The notes beneath the pieces are model-generated. The model was given only the letters and a program-made list of their open reading frames with translations, ran no database searches and was not told the origin of the DNA. A DNA stretch of 64,000 nt from JAKPRU01 sp029568995 (lineage in GTDB: Bacteria; Hinthialibacterota; Hinthialibacteria; Hinthialibacterales; JAKPRU01): the NCBI GenBank assembly GCA_035430965.1, contig DAOMHQ010000002.1, positions 4,316 to 68,315 on the forward strand. The letters run 5' to 3'. Of the stretch, positions 16,547 through 25,195 are shown in pieces (positions within the stretch are counted from its first letter, which is position 1; each line of letters starts with the position of its first letter). Position numbers and translations under genes: made by a program.

Positions 16547-18913
16547 ATGCCGAGCATCCGCCCGCACGAGGTTCTGTCAGAGGCGTGGAACGAGATCGAG
16601 GAACCGCGCCGCAAGGAGATTTCCTCTCTGATTCTATTTGCCACGGCGATTATCTTAGCGCTTGCCCTGTTGACCGCCGATCCCGCCGATGTCGCCGGTG
16701 CCGCCGGATCGCAGGATAGCGGCGCGGCGATTCGGAACTGGATCGGCAAACCGGGTGCTTATCTGGCCTATGCCTGTTTTGCCTTATTCGGTTGGTGTGG
16801 AATGGCGCTTCCGATTGCCATCGGGTATATCGCGGTGTGCCGATTTCGCGGGATTCGGCGTTGGCAGATCGGCTGGGCGGAGTACGCCGGAATTGTGCTT
16901 TTGCTGGCGTCCAGTTGTTCCTTCCTGGCGGCATTCCGTCTTCTGAGTGACTGCGCCGATTCGGTGGAATCGGCTTGGCATAGCGGTGGGGCACTCGGTT
17001 TTTTCCTGGCTCACCGGGTTCTTGCCCTTGGGGAAGTAGGAGGGATGATTGTCAATGTGGCGGTCTGGGTGGTTGGCTTTCTTCTGGCCACACCGTTTCT
17101 CATTTCCGACCTGTTACGCGGCTCGTATCGGACAGGCGCGGATCTCTATGACCGATGGCGTCGCCCGGTGGATGAAGAAGACATCGAGCACGATCTGGAA
17201 CCCCTGGAACCATTTGACGTGGAACCTTCCATCCGGACAAAGAATTCCTTTGATTCCACCCTGCTTCCTCCCCTGAAAACCATTGAGGAACTTGAGAGTG
17301 AATCCAATTTTCAGGAATTCAATGAGGAGCCGTCCCCCGCACCCAGAAATGGAGCGTCGAAAAAGAAACGCAGGGGTGTTGAGGAACTGGAACCACTGAT
17401 TGTAACCAACGACACCCGCCACTCCCAGGAACGCGACCGGAGCGTCAATTACGTTGAGACTCCCAATAATGAGAACTATCAGCTTCCCCCTCTTGCGCTG
17501 TTGAAAAAATCCGCAGGCGGGCAGCCGGACTTGGCGCGGGACGAGATCCTTCACAATTCCCGAGTTTTGGAAAGTACTCTGAACGACTTCGGAATCTCTG
17601 CCCGTGTGGTGGAAGTGAACTACGGTCCGACCATTACCTGCTATGAACTCGAACCGGCCCCCGGCATCAAGATCAGCCGGATCGAGAACCTGGCGAACGA
17701 TATCACCCGTGCGCTCAAGGCCTGCACCGTGCGGATTGTGGCCCCGATTCCCGGCAAGGGAACCGTGGGTGTGGAGGTTCCGAACAAGCACCGTTCCGAT
17801 GTGTTTCTCCGCGATGTGTTGGGATCGGACGTCTACCAGCGACATCCGAGTAAACTCAAGATCGCGCTGGGAAAGACCATTACCGGCGAGCCGTTCAGTT
17901 TCGATCTCCGCCAAGCCCCGCACCTGTTGGTTGCCGGTGCGACCGGTTCCGGGAAATCGGTCTGTGTCAATTCCATTATCAGCTCCATTCTTTACAATGC
18001 CGCACCGCATGAGGTCAAACTGCTGCTGATCGATCCCAAGCAGGTCGAATTGGCCCTGTATCGTGACATTCCGCATCTGCTGTCTCCCGTGGTAACCGAC
18101 CCGAAACGCGCGGGAGCCGCACTGCGCTGGGCGGTAGAGGAAATGGAGAATCGCTACCGTTACCTGAAACATGCCGGTGTGCGCAATATCGGCGAATACA
18201 ACGAAAGACGCAAGCAGGACTACGCCAACGAGGAAATCGTCGTTCTCCCGTCGTTCTTGCCGTATATCGTCATCCTGATTGATGAATTAGCCGACCTGAT
18301 GATGATTGCCCGCGCGGAGGTGGAATCCATGATTGCCCGGCTTGCTGCCATGGCCCGTGCGGTAGGGATTCACCTGGTATTGGCAACCCAACGTCCTTCC
18401 GTAGATGTATTGACCGGCGTCATTAAGAATAATTTTCCTGCGCGGATTGCCTTCCAGGTTTCTTCCACAACGGATTCACGAACCATTCTCGATATGAAAG
18501 GCGCGGAGTCGCTGATGGGGCGCGGGGATATGCTGTTCACCCCCGGTGGGGCGGGCCGACCGGAACGCCTTCAGGGATGTTTTGTCTCCAGTGAAGAGGT
18601 GGCCTGTCTCGTAGATTTTGTGAAAGATCAGCAAGAGGTGCAGTACATCCAGGACGAGTTTGTTCCTATTGAAGATGACAGAGAGAGCGAGTATGGCGAA
18701 TTCTCTGATGATGACGACTATGACGAGCTGTTCGACGAAGCGGTGCGGATTGTGCTGGAGAATGACTCCGCATCCACATCCCTGCTTCAGCGTCGCATGA
18801 AAATCGGCTATGGCAGAGCCGCTCGCCTTCTGGACCTGATGGAAGACAAGCAGATAGTCGGTCCACCGCGTGGCAGCAAACCGCGCGAAATCATACTGCA
18901 TAAAACACCGTAG
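16547..18913 (+). CDS. ftsK: DNA translocase FtsK/SpoIIIE
   Basis: FtsK pumps chromosome ends through the septum and activates dimer resolution. The 788-residue protein has four N-terminal membrane segments (about 25-200). A short acidic linker of only about 130 residues follows. The motor domain has Walker A GATGSGKS (about 464) and Walker B ILIDELADLMM (about 575), plus the FtsK segments ATQRPSVDV and RIAFQVSS. The C-terminal gamma winged helix (DELFDEAVRIVLENDSASTS...LLDLMEDKQIVGP) reads oriented octamers. The ATG at 16547 is preceded by AGGAG; in-frame codons at 16487 and 16529 lack one. No neighbouring division genes are seen. Confidence 0.95.
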   Translation: MPSIRPHEVLSEAWNEIEEPRRKEISSLILFATAIILALALLTADPADVAGAAGSQDSGAAIRNWIGKPGAYLAYACFALFGWCGMALPIAIGYIAVCRFRGIRRWQIGWAEYAGIVLLLASSCSFLAAFRLLSDCADSVESAWHSGGALGFFLAHRVLALGEVGGMIVNVAVWVVGFLLATPFLISDLLRGSYRTGADLYDRWRRPVDEEDIEHDLEPLEPFDVEPSIRTKNSFDSTLLPPLKTIEELESESNFQEFNEEPSPAPRNGASKKKRRGVEELEPLIVTNDTRHSQERDRSVNYVETPNNENYQLPPLALLKKSAGGQPDLARDEILHNSRVLESTLNDFGISARVVEVNYGPTITCYELEPAPGIKISRIENLANDITRALKACTVRIVAPIPGKGTVGVEVPNKHRSDVFLRDVLGSDVYQRHPSKLKIALGKTITGEPFSFDLRQAPHLLVAGATGSGKSVCVNSIISSILYNAAPHEVKLLLIDPKQVELALYRDIPHLLSPVVTDPKRAGAALRWAVEEMENRYRYLKHAGVRNIGEYNERRKQDYANEEIVVLPSFLPYIVILIDELADLMMIARAEVESMIARLAAMARAVGIHLVLATQRPSVDVLTGVIKNNFPARIAFQVSSTTDSRTILDMKGAESLMGRGDMLFTPGGAGRPERLQGCFVSSEEVACLVDFVKDQQEVQYIQDEFVPIEDDRESEYGEFSDDDDYDELFDEAVRIVLENDSASTSLLQRRMKIGYGRAARLLDLMEDKQIVGPPRGSKPREIILHKTP

Positions 18914-18959
18914 GGGCGCACGGCTGTGCGCCCTTGGAGTGCGGCAGCGCAGCTGCCGC
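18914..18959. repeat. Two palindromes after the ftsK stop (possible bidirectional terminator)
   Basis: GGGCGCAC-GGCT-GTGCGCCC (18914-18933) and GCGGCAGC-GCA-GCTGCCGC (18941-18959) stand between convergent stop codons. The first starts with TAGGGGC, the motif that also opens the palindromes at 22128 and, inverted, at about 31400. No T-run follows either stem. Confidence 0.5.
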
Positions 18960-18967
18960 CTTCGATT

Positions 18968-19930
18968 TCACGGAAAATGCAGCGTCTCCCGAATCCGGTA
19001 AATCGGCTTCTGCCGAGACTCGTGGTAGATGCGAGTCAGCAATTCGGCGAGCAATCCCAGCATAATCATTTGTGCGCCGAGCAACGCCAGAAATACGGCC
19101 AGCAGCAAAACCGGATTTCGGTGCGCTTTCTGGTCGTTGAGGAATTTGTCTGCCAATACCCACACACCGCACAGGAATCCACCCCCCATAAACATCCCGC
19201 CGATGGCCCCGAAGAAATGAATGGGCCGCGTGATATAGCTCCCCATCAACTTCAGAACCAGCAAATCGAGCAGCACTTTCGGTGTGCGCTCCAGCCCATA
19301 TTTTGCTTTCCCATGTTGACGTGGATGGTGGCAAACCGGTATTTCGCAGATCCGTGCTCCGAGTTGACGGCCATACACCGGCAGGAAGCGATGCATTTCG
19401 CCATACAGGGAGACCTCTTTCAGCAGGTCCGCCTTGCAGGCGCGCAGCGTACAGCCGATATCGTGTAATGGCAAGCCGGACACAGCCCTCACAAGCCGAT
19501 TGGCTGTCCAGGAGGAAAACCGCCGAAGCAGGGAATCTCGGCGGTCTTTCCGCCATCCGCAGACAATTTCGTATCCCTCGGACATCTTCTCGATCAGGAT
19601 GGGGATATCGACGGGGTCGTTCTGCAGGTCGGCGTCCAGCGTGACAATCGTCTCCCCTTTGGCAAAGTCGATTCCCGCCGCCATGGCCGCCGTCTGCCCG
19701 AAGTTTTTCCGAAAGACCAGCACCCGAATCCGGGCGTCCTGGCGTGCTAATTCGCGGAGGGTGTCGAGCGAGCCATCTGTGCTTCCATCGTCGATGTACA
19801 ACACTTCATAAGCCTTGTCGAGCGGTTCAAGCGCGGCCACGAGTGCGGAATGAAGCGGCGCTAAATTCGATTCCTCGTTGAATACCGGAATCACAACGGA
19901 AATGTCCACAGTGCGGGATTGTTCTGCCAT
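18968..19930 (-). CDS. Membrane-anchored GT2 glycosyltransferase (DPM1/GtrB-like)
   Basis: The 320-residue protein starts with the GT2 signature ISVVIPVFNEESNL and has DDGSTDGS. The DxD-like metal site is TLDADLQNDP, and the acceptor-side motif is DIGCTLRACKADLL. Two C-terminal membrane segments (about 235-300) match the polyprenyl-phosphate glycosyltransferases GtrB, ArnC and DPM1, which load a sugar onto undecaprenyl phosphate. ATG 19930 follows CGGAGGATTT; the in-frame region up to 20122 overlaps the divergent phage-type gene and is not coding. Confidence 0.85.
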   Translation of the reverse strand: MAEQSRTVDISVVIPVFNEESNLAPLHSALVAALEPLDKAYEVLYIDDGSTDGSLDTLRELARQDARIRVLVFRKNFGQTAAMAAGIDFAKGETIVTLDADLQNDPVDIPILIEKMSEGYEIVCGWRKDRRDSLLRRFSSWTANRLVRAVSGLPLHDIGCTLRACKADLLKEVSLYGEMHRFLPVYGRQLGARICEIPVCHHPRQHGKAKYGLERTPKVLLDLLVLKLMGSYITRPIHFFGAIGGMFMGGGFLCGVWVLADKFLNDQKAHRNPVLLLAVFLALLGAQMIMLGLLAELLTRIYHESRQKPIYRIRETLHFP

Positions 19931-20088
19931 CGGAAATCCTCCGATTCTGTAGTCATCCGAGCATAGCAAGTCTATTTCCGAATGCCAATAACAGCCGGTC
20001 CGTTTTTCGTGTCCCTCCCCGGAAAACCGGGAAATCTGCGCCATTTCAGCAATAAATAGAACGGCAACTGAAAAAAAAAGGAAAGACG

Positions 20089-20613
20089 ATGGAACAGCCT
20101 GCCACCAACCGAAACGAGTCACTGCGAATGGGAATGCTGCAAGTCAGGCGTCTGGCTTATGCCTTCGCCGAACAATCCCGGGATCTCTGGACGCTCCGGC
20201 AGCAATGCAGCGCGTTGGAGAAGGAGCGGAACGCCCTCGAAGCCGGTCAGGAACAACGACACGATTTGCTCGAATTGGGAGAGCAGTCTCTTCAGCGGCT
20301 CCGCAGGGAGACCGAAACGCGGATGCGTACGATTGTTCTCACCACGGGCAATGAAGAGCGACTGTCGGATCTGCAGAAGCATCTCGCCAGGCTGGACCTG
20401 CCGGTTCATGAGTTGACTTGTTTGCATGAACGGATCTCCGAGGAGTTCCGGCTTCTGTTTCCCACACGTCCACATTCGTTGACTACCGATCGACAGGCGG
20501 CGGTTGATGGGTCCACGGATTTCCTGAACGAATATCGTCTTCGAGGCGAATCGCCTCATTCCCACATTCCATTCACTGACAAGGAGAACACACATGGCAC
20601 GGTCCGTAGATAA
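20089..20613 (+). CDS. Coiled-coil protein, first gene of the phage-like island
   Basis: This 174-residue protein is mostly charged helix with heptad character (about 20-120: LRQQCSALEKERNALEAGQEQ, then LQRLRRETETRMR). I do not recognise the family. Its position directly before the decoration and capsid genes, and its overlap with the next gene by 20 bases, suggest a structural helper such as a scaffold. A good ribosome site (AAAGGAAAGACG) precedes ATG 20089. Confidence 0.65.
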   Translation: MEQPATNRNESLRMGMLQVRRLAYAFAEQSRDLWTLRQQCSALEKERNALEAGQEQRHDLLELGEQSLQRLRRETETRMRTIVLTTGNEERLSDLQKHLARLDLPVHELTCLHERISEEFRLLFPTRPHSLTTDRQAAVDGSTDFLNEYRLRGESPHSHIPFTDKENTHGTVRR

Positions 20614-21007
20614 CAACGGTGTCGGGGCCTTGTACGCCACGTTCCAGATCGACACCACCGCTGGGGCGTATGACCTCACGACAGACAACTTGTGCGACGC
20701 GGTATCCCTGTCCGCGAGCAACGAGGTCGATCACGGCTCGGACGGCGGGGTGCTGCTCGGAAGGCTGGAACATGTCGGCGACGGTCTTGCGACAGTACAG
20801 ATTGCCGGCGTTGCCCGGTTTGCTGTCAATACCGGCGAGACCGAACCCGTCGTCGGGAACGGTGTAGTCGTGGACGGTGCGGGGAAAGTCTACCAGGCTC
20901 CCGCTATTGCCGAAGGTTCTGATGTCCCCGCCGGAGGAAATCCGGCACGCGGTACGGTCATCGCGGTGGATTCCACCAATCACACCTGCGATATCCTTCT
21001 GGGTTGA
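20594..21007 (+). CDS. Capsid decoration protein (DUF2190-like)
   Basis: The 137-residue protein has the beta-rich, Gly- and Val-rich composition of DUF2190 capsid cement proteins (GVLLGRLEHVGDGLATVQIAG, then GNGVVVDGAGKVYQA). Such proteins trimerise on HK97-type capsids and usually sit directly before the major capsid gene, as here. The start overlaps the upstream gene by 20 bases and follows AAGGAGAACACAC. Confidence 0.7.
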   Translation: MARSVDNNGVGALYATFQIDTTAGAYDLTTDNLCDAVSLSASNEVDHGSDGGVLLGRLEHVGDGLATVQIAGVARFAVNTGETEPVVGNGVVVDGAGKVYQAPAIAEGSDVPAGGNPARGTVIAVDSTNHTCDILLG

Positions 21008-21050
21008 TCGCATTCAACTCAATCAGCCATTCATTCAAGGAGAATTGACT

Positions 21051-22115
21051 ATGTTGATTCCTGAAGAACAACGAACGGGATTACCCTCGGAATTGCAGCG
21101 CGCCGCCGGAATTCCACTGCATCCCGGATTGTATAGCGAAGCCCGGCAGCGCGGCGTTCCTCTCTCAAGTTACCTGGAGGAACTCGATCCCTCCGGTGCG
21201 GAATCGGCCCTGGATGCGTTCGAGCGGCAGCTGGCCCTGGCGGGCATCAAGGTCAGCGGTCCCGAATCCAGTATCATCGACCGATTCTTTGCCACCCAGG
21301 AAAGCGCCGTCCTGTTCCCTGAATTTGTCGCCCGCTCCGTGCGGATCGGCAAGGACGATTTTACCAAGCTGGGCAAGATCGTCGCAAATCGTACCCGCGT
21401 AGACGACAACACCTACAAGGCGATTTACATGGACGATTCGGTGCTCTCCGACAGCGACAAACGTCTTGCGAAAGTCGCCGAAGGTGCGGCCCTTCCGAAG
21501 ATCGAACTGGAAACGGCGGAACATTCCATCCAACTCTCCAAGTACGGCCGCTACCTGGAGGCCACGTACGAGGCCATCCGCCGGAAACACGCGAATGTGA
21601 TCGCGTACTTCCTCCGCGCGGTTGGAGTCCAGATTCAGCGTGACAAGTTCGCCGATGCCATCGGAGTCCTCATCAACGGCGACGGGAACGACAACGCGGC
21701 TTCCGTCATGGAAACCGCCGCCAGCGGCACGCTCACGTATGAGGACTTGGTGGAGTTCAAACTCTCCCTTGACCCGTACGAGATGAACGTCCTCGTAATC
21801 AGCCAGGCGATGGCGAAAACCATCCTGGGCCTGGATGAATTCAAAGAACCTCTTGTCGCCGAGAAATTCCAGAAGTCCGGTGAAATGATCAAGTTGTTCG
21901 GGGCCGAGATCCTGGTAGATGATTCGGTAGCCGATGACCTGATCGTCGGTCTGGACCGCCGGTTTGCGCTGGAAGAGGTATACGAAACCGAGGTGATGAC
22001 CGAAAGCGAACGGCTGATTCGTCAGCAGATCGAAGGTACGGCTATCTCGGAAGTGGCCGGTTTTGCAAAGCTGATTCGGTCGGCCTGCAAGGTCCTCGAC
22101 ACCGTTCACACATAA
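21051..22115 (+). CDS. HK97-fold-like major capsid protein
   Basis: The 354-residue product resembles phage major capsid proteins: an N-terminal helical arm, then PEFVARSVRIGKDDFTKLG. The scaffold-like core contains EGAALPKIELETAEHSIQLSKYGRYLEATYEAIRR, typical of the E-loop and spine-helix region. A P-domain-like stretch (LDPYEMNVLVISQAMAKTIL) and the C-terminal IVGLDRRFALEEVYE, a common capsid ending, follow. AAGGAGAATTGACT precedes the ATG. Assignment rests on pattern and gene context; encapsulins share this fold, so a non-viral compartment is a possible alternative. Confidence 0.65.
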   Translation: MLIPEEQRTGLPSELQRAAGIPLHPGLYSEARQRGVPLSSYLEELDPSGAESALDAFERQLALAGIKVSGPESSIIDRFFATQESAVLFPEFVARSVRIGKDDFTKLGKIVANRTRVDDNTYKAIYMDDSVLSDSDKRLAKVAEGAALPKIELETAEHSIQLSKYGRYLEATYEAIRRKHANVIAYFLRAVGVQIQRDKFADAIGVLINGDGNDNAASVMETAASGTLTYEDLVEFKLSLDPYEMNVLVISQAMAKTILGLDEFKEPLVAEKFQKSGEMIKLFGAEILVDDSVADDLIVGLDRRFALEEVYETEVMTESERLIRQQIEGTAISEVAGFAKLIRSACKVLDTVHT

Positions 22116-22122
22116 TCTTTCT

Positions 22123-22158
22123 AATGGTAGGGGCGACGCATGCGTCGCCCCTACCATT
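22123..22158. repeat. Perfect 36-bp palindrome between capsid and connector genes
   Basis: The left arm AATGGTAGGGGCGACGCA is followed directly by its exact reverse complement, with no loop. It lies 8 bases after the capsid stop. As RNA it would form a very stable hairpin that could protect the capsid message or stall polymerase. It shares TAGGGGC with the palindrome after ftsK. Confidence 0.75.
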
Positions 22159-22190
22159 GCCTGAGACACTTGGAGAGAGAGGAATCTGCC

Positions 22191-22580
22191 ATGGCGTTTA
22201 CCAATGAAACCCTTGTCCGCCAACGGGGCCTGATGCGTCTGTTCGACGAGGTTCCGTCCGATCTGGTTAGCCGATGCATTGACACGGCGCACCTGCGAGT
22301 GACGGACGCGATTATCGAAGTCTCCGAGATCGAGCCGCCTTTGCCCGTCGTGGAAGCGGAAACGGATCTCGCCATGGCGGAAATTATCAGGCTGCTGGCG
22401 GTCTCCAGAGAGATCAATCAACAACCCTATAGAACCCCTGAAATTTCCTTGGAAAGCAAAGATCGGGCAGAGCGATATCTCGCCCTGGCCTCCCTGGAAG
22501 AACTGCAAGCCTGGAGCCGCCTGCAGCCTTACTTGAAGAATCCCAGCCCGCTGCCCTGGGCCATGGAATGCCCGCGCTGA
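22191..22580 (+). CDS. Putative head-tail connector protein
   Basis: The 129-residue all-helical protein fits the size and composition of phage gp6-like connectors. It opens with MAFTNETLVRQRGLMRLF, then has a helix pair around AETDLAMAEIIRLLAVSREI and SKDRAERYLALASLEELQ. GAGAGAGAGGAA precedes the ATG. It sits in the canonical slot directly after the capsid gene. Similarity is by pattern and context only. Confidence 0.5.
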   Translation: MAFTNETLVRQRGLMRLFDEVPSDLVSRCIDTAHLRVTDAIIEVSEIEPPLPVVEAETDLAMAEIIRLLAVSREINQQPYRTPEISLESKDRAERYLALASLEELQAWSRLQPYLKNPSPLPWAMECPR

Positions 22581-22618
22581 TTCGGACACTCCGTTCGGCG
22601 CAACAGGAAAGTAGAAGA

Positions 22619-23299
22619 ATGATCCGGATTGGAACCTTTCTGTTTCCCGAAGATTCCTCCTGGTGGCGATCGGCTACCATGGAGGCGCTTTCGAAAGAGC
22701 GGCGCGAAATCGTGATCGAAGCCATTCTGTCCGATCCCGACAATCCAATCGCATTGCGAAGACAGATAGAGATATTCGAGCAGGAAGTCGAGCGCCTGGA
22801 TCGCGGAGAGGCGGTCCTCTGCCTTCATCCCGGACGATTCTTCGAGGGTCGGCGACGCGAGTTGTCCGTTGTGCCGTCCCCGCGAGAAGATGCGGCTCGA
22901 ATCTCCCTGAAGGTGCTGACGATTGACCGTTTTGAGCGCAGCGATGTGCTCCACCGCCTTAACGCGGATATATCGCCCCCGGGTAATTCTCTTTACATCC
23001 TCAATCGCGGCAACCACTTGACGCCGCCGTTGTTTCAAGTTCAGCCGGAAGAGGCAATGACGGGATTCCGTATCGACATCGGTGCGGAAGTATTGAACTA
23101 CAGCGGATCGTTGAACTCCGGGGACATACTCACAATTGATTGCGAACGGGGGATAGCCCTGTTGAACAGCGAAGAGAACGTCACAAATCTGGTAGATGAA
23201 TTTCCCCGGCTTTCGAGCGGATGGATCACGGTAACTCTGCACAGTGAGGCTACTGTAGACGGTGCATGGGAAATTCAATATCGGGATCTATGGGTGTGA
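22619..23299 (+). CDS. Phage distal tail (Dit-like) protein
   Basis: The 226-residue protein has the features of siphophage distal tail components. These are NRGNHLTPPLFQVQPEE in the middle, LNYSGSLNSGDILTIDCERG, then the signature FPRLSSGWITVTL and a final YRDLWV. In phages this hexameric protein links tube and fibre. The ATG at 22619 has an AGGAAAG site; an ATG at 22568 would overlap the preceding gene and is less likely. Confidence 0.65.
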   Translation: MIRIGTFLFPEDSSWWRSATMEALSKERREIVIEAILSDPDNPIALRRQIEIFEQEVERLDRGEAVLCLHPGRFFEGRRRELSVVPSPREDAARISLKVLTIDRFERSDVLHRLNADISPPGNSLYILNRGNHLTPPLFQVQPEEAMTGFRIDIGAEVLNYSGSLNSGDILTIDCERGIALLNSEENVTNLVDEFPRLSSGWITVTLHSEATVDGAWEIQYRDLWV

Positions 23300-23312
23300 A
23301 CGGAGGTCTGCA

Positions 23313-24254
23313 ATGTACCATTCTTATCGAGCGGCGGAACTGACGGATAGCCATTTCAGCGGTGTGGGGGCGGATCTCGCTGCGATCAATGCGCTTGCGC
23401 AGATGCCTCTTCAATTGGAGGATGTCTACATCCGCAGCATGTATCTCTGCTCGGATCAGCCTTGCGAGACCGATTGGTCACAGTTTACCCCACCGGCGCT
23501 GGAACAGATTAGCCGCCTGGTCGTTGGGCAATCTGTGATCGGGGGGCACGACAGGCGTTCGCTCCCCCTGGCGCGGTTCTTCAAAGCGGCCGTTGTGCAA
23601 AAACCGGGGCCGGGTGGCGAGCCTTCGCATTGGGTGCAGGCTTGGTTCTATTGGCTGCGGAAGACCAGCGGGGCAACCGACCTCCTGTTGAACATCGACG
23701 GCGGCATTTACCGGGAGGTTTCCATTGCCTGGCGATATCGGCATTGGCGCTGCTCGATCTGCGGAAAAGAAGACGGGGTGTGCGGGCATCGTCCGGGCGA
23801 GCAGGTTGAGGATAGCCGATGTATTTGTCTTATTGATGAGGTAGTAGACGTCCTTGAAGGTTCGTTGGTCTACAAGGGCGCGGATGAGGGAGCTGTCGTT
23901 GCCGGAGCGCGGAGCATCGCCGCCGATATGGATGATGAGGCGATTCTTTGCATCTGGCAAGACGGCAATCCGCTCTTCGATCTTCTCTACCGGGCGGAAC
24001 TCCTCTCCGATGTGAGAGAGGCGACCCCGGAAGAATTGGCGGCTCTGCAGGGATCTGCAACCCATGTGTGGGTAGACGATCTGGAACAGGCCGTCTCATG
24101 CGGCTGTGAGCCGCGCCATCTTTTATCGCTCGGTGGAGTCCTGGTCACCTGTCATGCTGACTCGGTTGCCTCTCGCATGATCGGTCTGCCGAATTTCCTC
24201 GTGACCAGCGAGGAGACGGAAGTCCCGGCATTGACAATCCAACGACTGGAGTAA
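23313..24254 (+). CDS. Phage-type protein with CSICG cysteine cluster
   Basis: The 313-residue protein contains REVSIAWRYRHWRCSICGKE, GVCGHRPGE and LEGSLVYKGADEG in that order. I associate this trio with prohead-protease-like or head-morphogenesis proteins of phages, where four metal-binding residues (Cys, Cys, Cys, His) sit in a beta sheet. No catalytic residues could be assigned. GGAGGT precedes ATG 23313. A metal-stabilised virion component is the most that can be said. Confidence 0.5.
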   Translation: MYHSYRAAELTDSHFSGVGADLAAINALAQMPLQLEDVYIRSMYLCSDQPCETDWSQFTPPALEQISRLVVGQSVIGGHDRRSLPLARFFKAAVVQKPGPGGEPSHWVQAWFYWLRKTSGATDLLLNIDGGIYREVSIAWRYRHWRCSICGKEDGVCGHRPGEQVEDSRCICLIDEVVDVLEGSLVYKGADEGAVVAGARSIAADMDDEAILCIWQDGNPLFDLLYRAELLSDVREATPEELAALQGSATHVWVDDLEQAVSCGCEPRHLLSLGGVLVTCHADSVASRMIGLPNFLVTSEETEVPALTIQRLE

Positions 24255-24262
24255 AGAGTCCC

Positions 24263-25054
24263 ATGGCGAACTTGGGGAAATACGACGCAACGCGAGAATC
24301 GCACAGTTCATCTTTGTTTATTTATGGTGAAGTTCCCGTATCTTCGGTGAAACTGAACCGCTGGAACGGAAATGTGGACGCCTCCCTGGAGGCTTTAAAT
24401 CGTGCGATTTCCCGTCTCGTGAACCTGGATCGGAACGCCGTGTTGGACACCGGCTCCGGCGGATCGCTGAAGGTTATCGCTCAGCCGACTCCGAATATGA
24501 CCGTGCGCATCCTGGCCGGGGTGGGAATCGTTCATCCTTACGTTGTTGCCAGAACTACAATTGAGACGCTTCCCGACGAAGGGATGATTGAGCCTCCCGT
24601 CTCGGCTCCCCGCCTCGACGTCATCTACGTTTCCCAGGACGGTGAGGCCGCAATCGCAACCGGTACGGAAGGCGCATCGCCGGTCGCTCCCGCTATTCCG
24701 GCTGACACCGTGGCCCTGGCGGAAATCTATCTTCGTCCGGGATGCACCACCATCAAAGAAACGGACGATGGTGTGAACGGATACATCACCGACCTTCGTG
24801 CTCTGGTGAGCGCCGGGCCGTCGCACCGTCATTCCGTGGACCGCACACCGCCGGAGATTCCTGACGGGGAGAATGTTCATTTCAGCACAGCTCTGCAGTT
24901 CCAATCGGGAACTCTGGAGGTGTTCCTGAACGGAGTCTTGCAGGCGGTTACCACAGATTACACAGAAGAAGAAGCCTGTCGGGGTTACGTCTTTCACGGT
25001 CCACCACCGACAGGTTCGATCATTCAACACCGATATCTCATCGAACAGGAGTAA
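24263..25054 (+). CDS. Putative baseplate/fibre protein
   Basis: The 263-residue protein has a central domain seen in many tail-associated proteins (VRILAGVGIVHPYVVARTT, then APRLDVIYVSQDGEAAIATG). The C-terminal part, LQFQSGTLEVFLNGVLQAVTTDYTE, resembles fibre-tip strands with an N-G-V turn. It directly precedes the small hydrophobic ORF and the large fibre gene. Assigned by pattern and position. Confidence 0.5.
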   Translation: MANLGKYDATRESHSSSLFIYGEVPVSSVKLNRWNGNVDASLEALNRAISRLVNLDRNAVLDTGSGGSLKVIAQPTPNMTVRILAGVGIVHPYVVARTTIETLPDEGMIEPPVSAPRLDVIYVSQDGEAAIATGTEGASPVAPAIPADTVALAEIYLRPGCTTIKETDDGVNGYITDLRALVSAGPSHRHSVDRTPPEIPDGENVHFSTALQFQSGTLEVFLNGVLQAVTTDYTEEEACRGYVFHGPPPTGSIIQHRYLIEQE

Positions 25055-25060
25055 AGAATC

Positions 25061-25195
25061 ATGAATCCGTTTCTGCGTCGATTTCTCAAACTGCTCATCC
25101 CGCTCATTTTCAATTGTATCGAAGAAGCATTGAGTCAAAAGGTCAGCGAGGAAGGAAACCGAGAGAATAATGATGACAAACAGTCCGACAAGTAG
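25061..25195 (+). CDS. Small protein with a hydrophobic N-terminal segment
   Basis: The 44-residue product reads MNPFLRRFLKLLIPLIFNCI and then an acidic, hydrophilic tail ending in DDKQSDK. It follows CAGGAGTAAAGAATC, a good ribosome site, directly after the previous stop. It overlaps the next gene by 26 bases in another frame. Size and context fit a small membrane protein of a lysis or tail module; function unknown. Confidence 0.5.
   Translation: MNPFLRRFLKLLIPLIFNCIEEALSQKVSEEGNRENNDDKQSDK

Noticed and set aside
17114..18172. 352-residue antisense ORF inside ftsK
   Set aside because: It overlaps the conserved motor domain and is a codon-bias shadow.
21051..22115. Encapsulin instead of a phage capsid
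   Set aside because: The capsid is surrounded by decoration, connector and distal-tail-like genes, and no cargo enzyme is adjacent; kept only as an alternative.
21165..22589. 474-residue antisense ORF across the capsid gene
   Set aside because: It lies opposite well-supported genes with strong ribosome sites, so it is a shadow frame.
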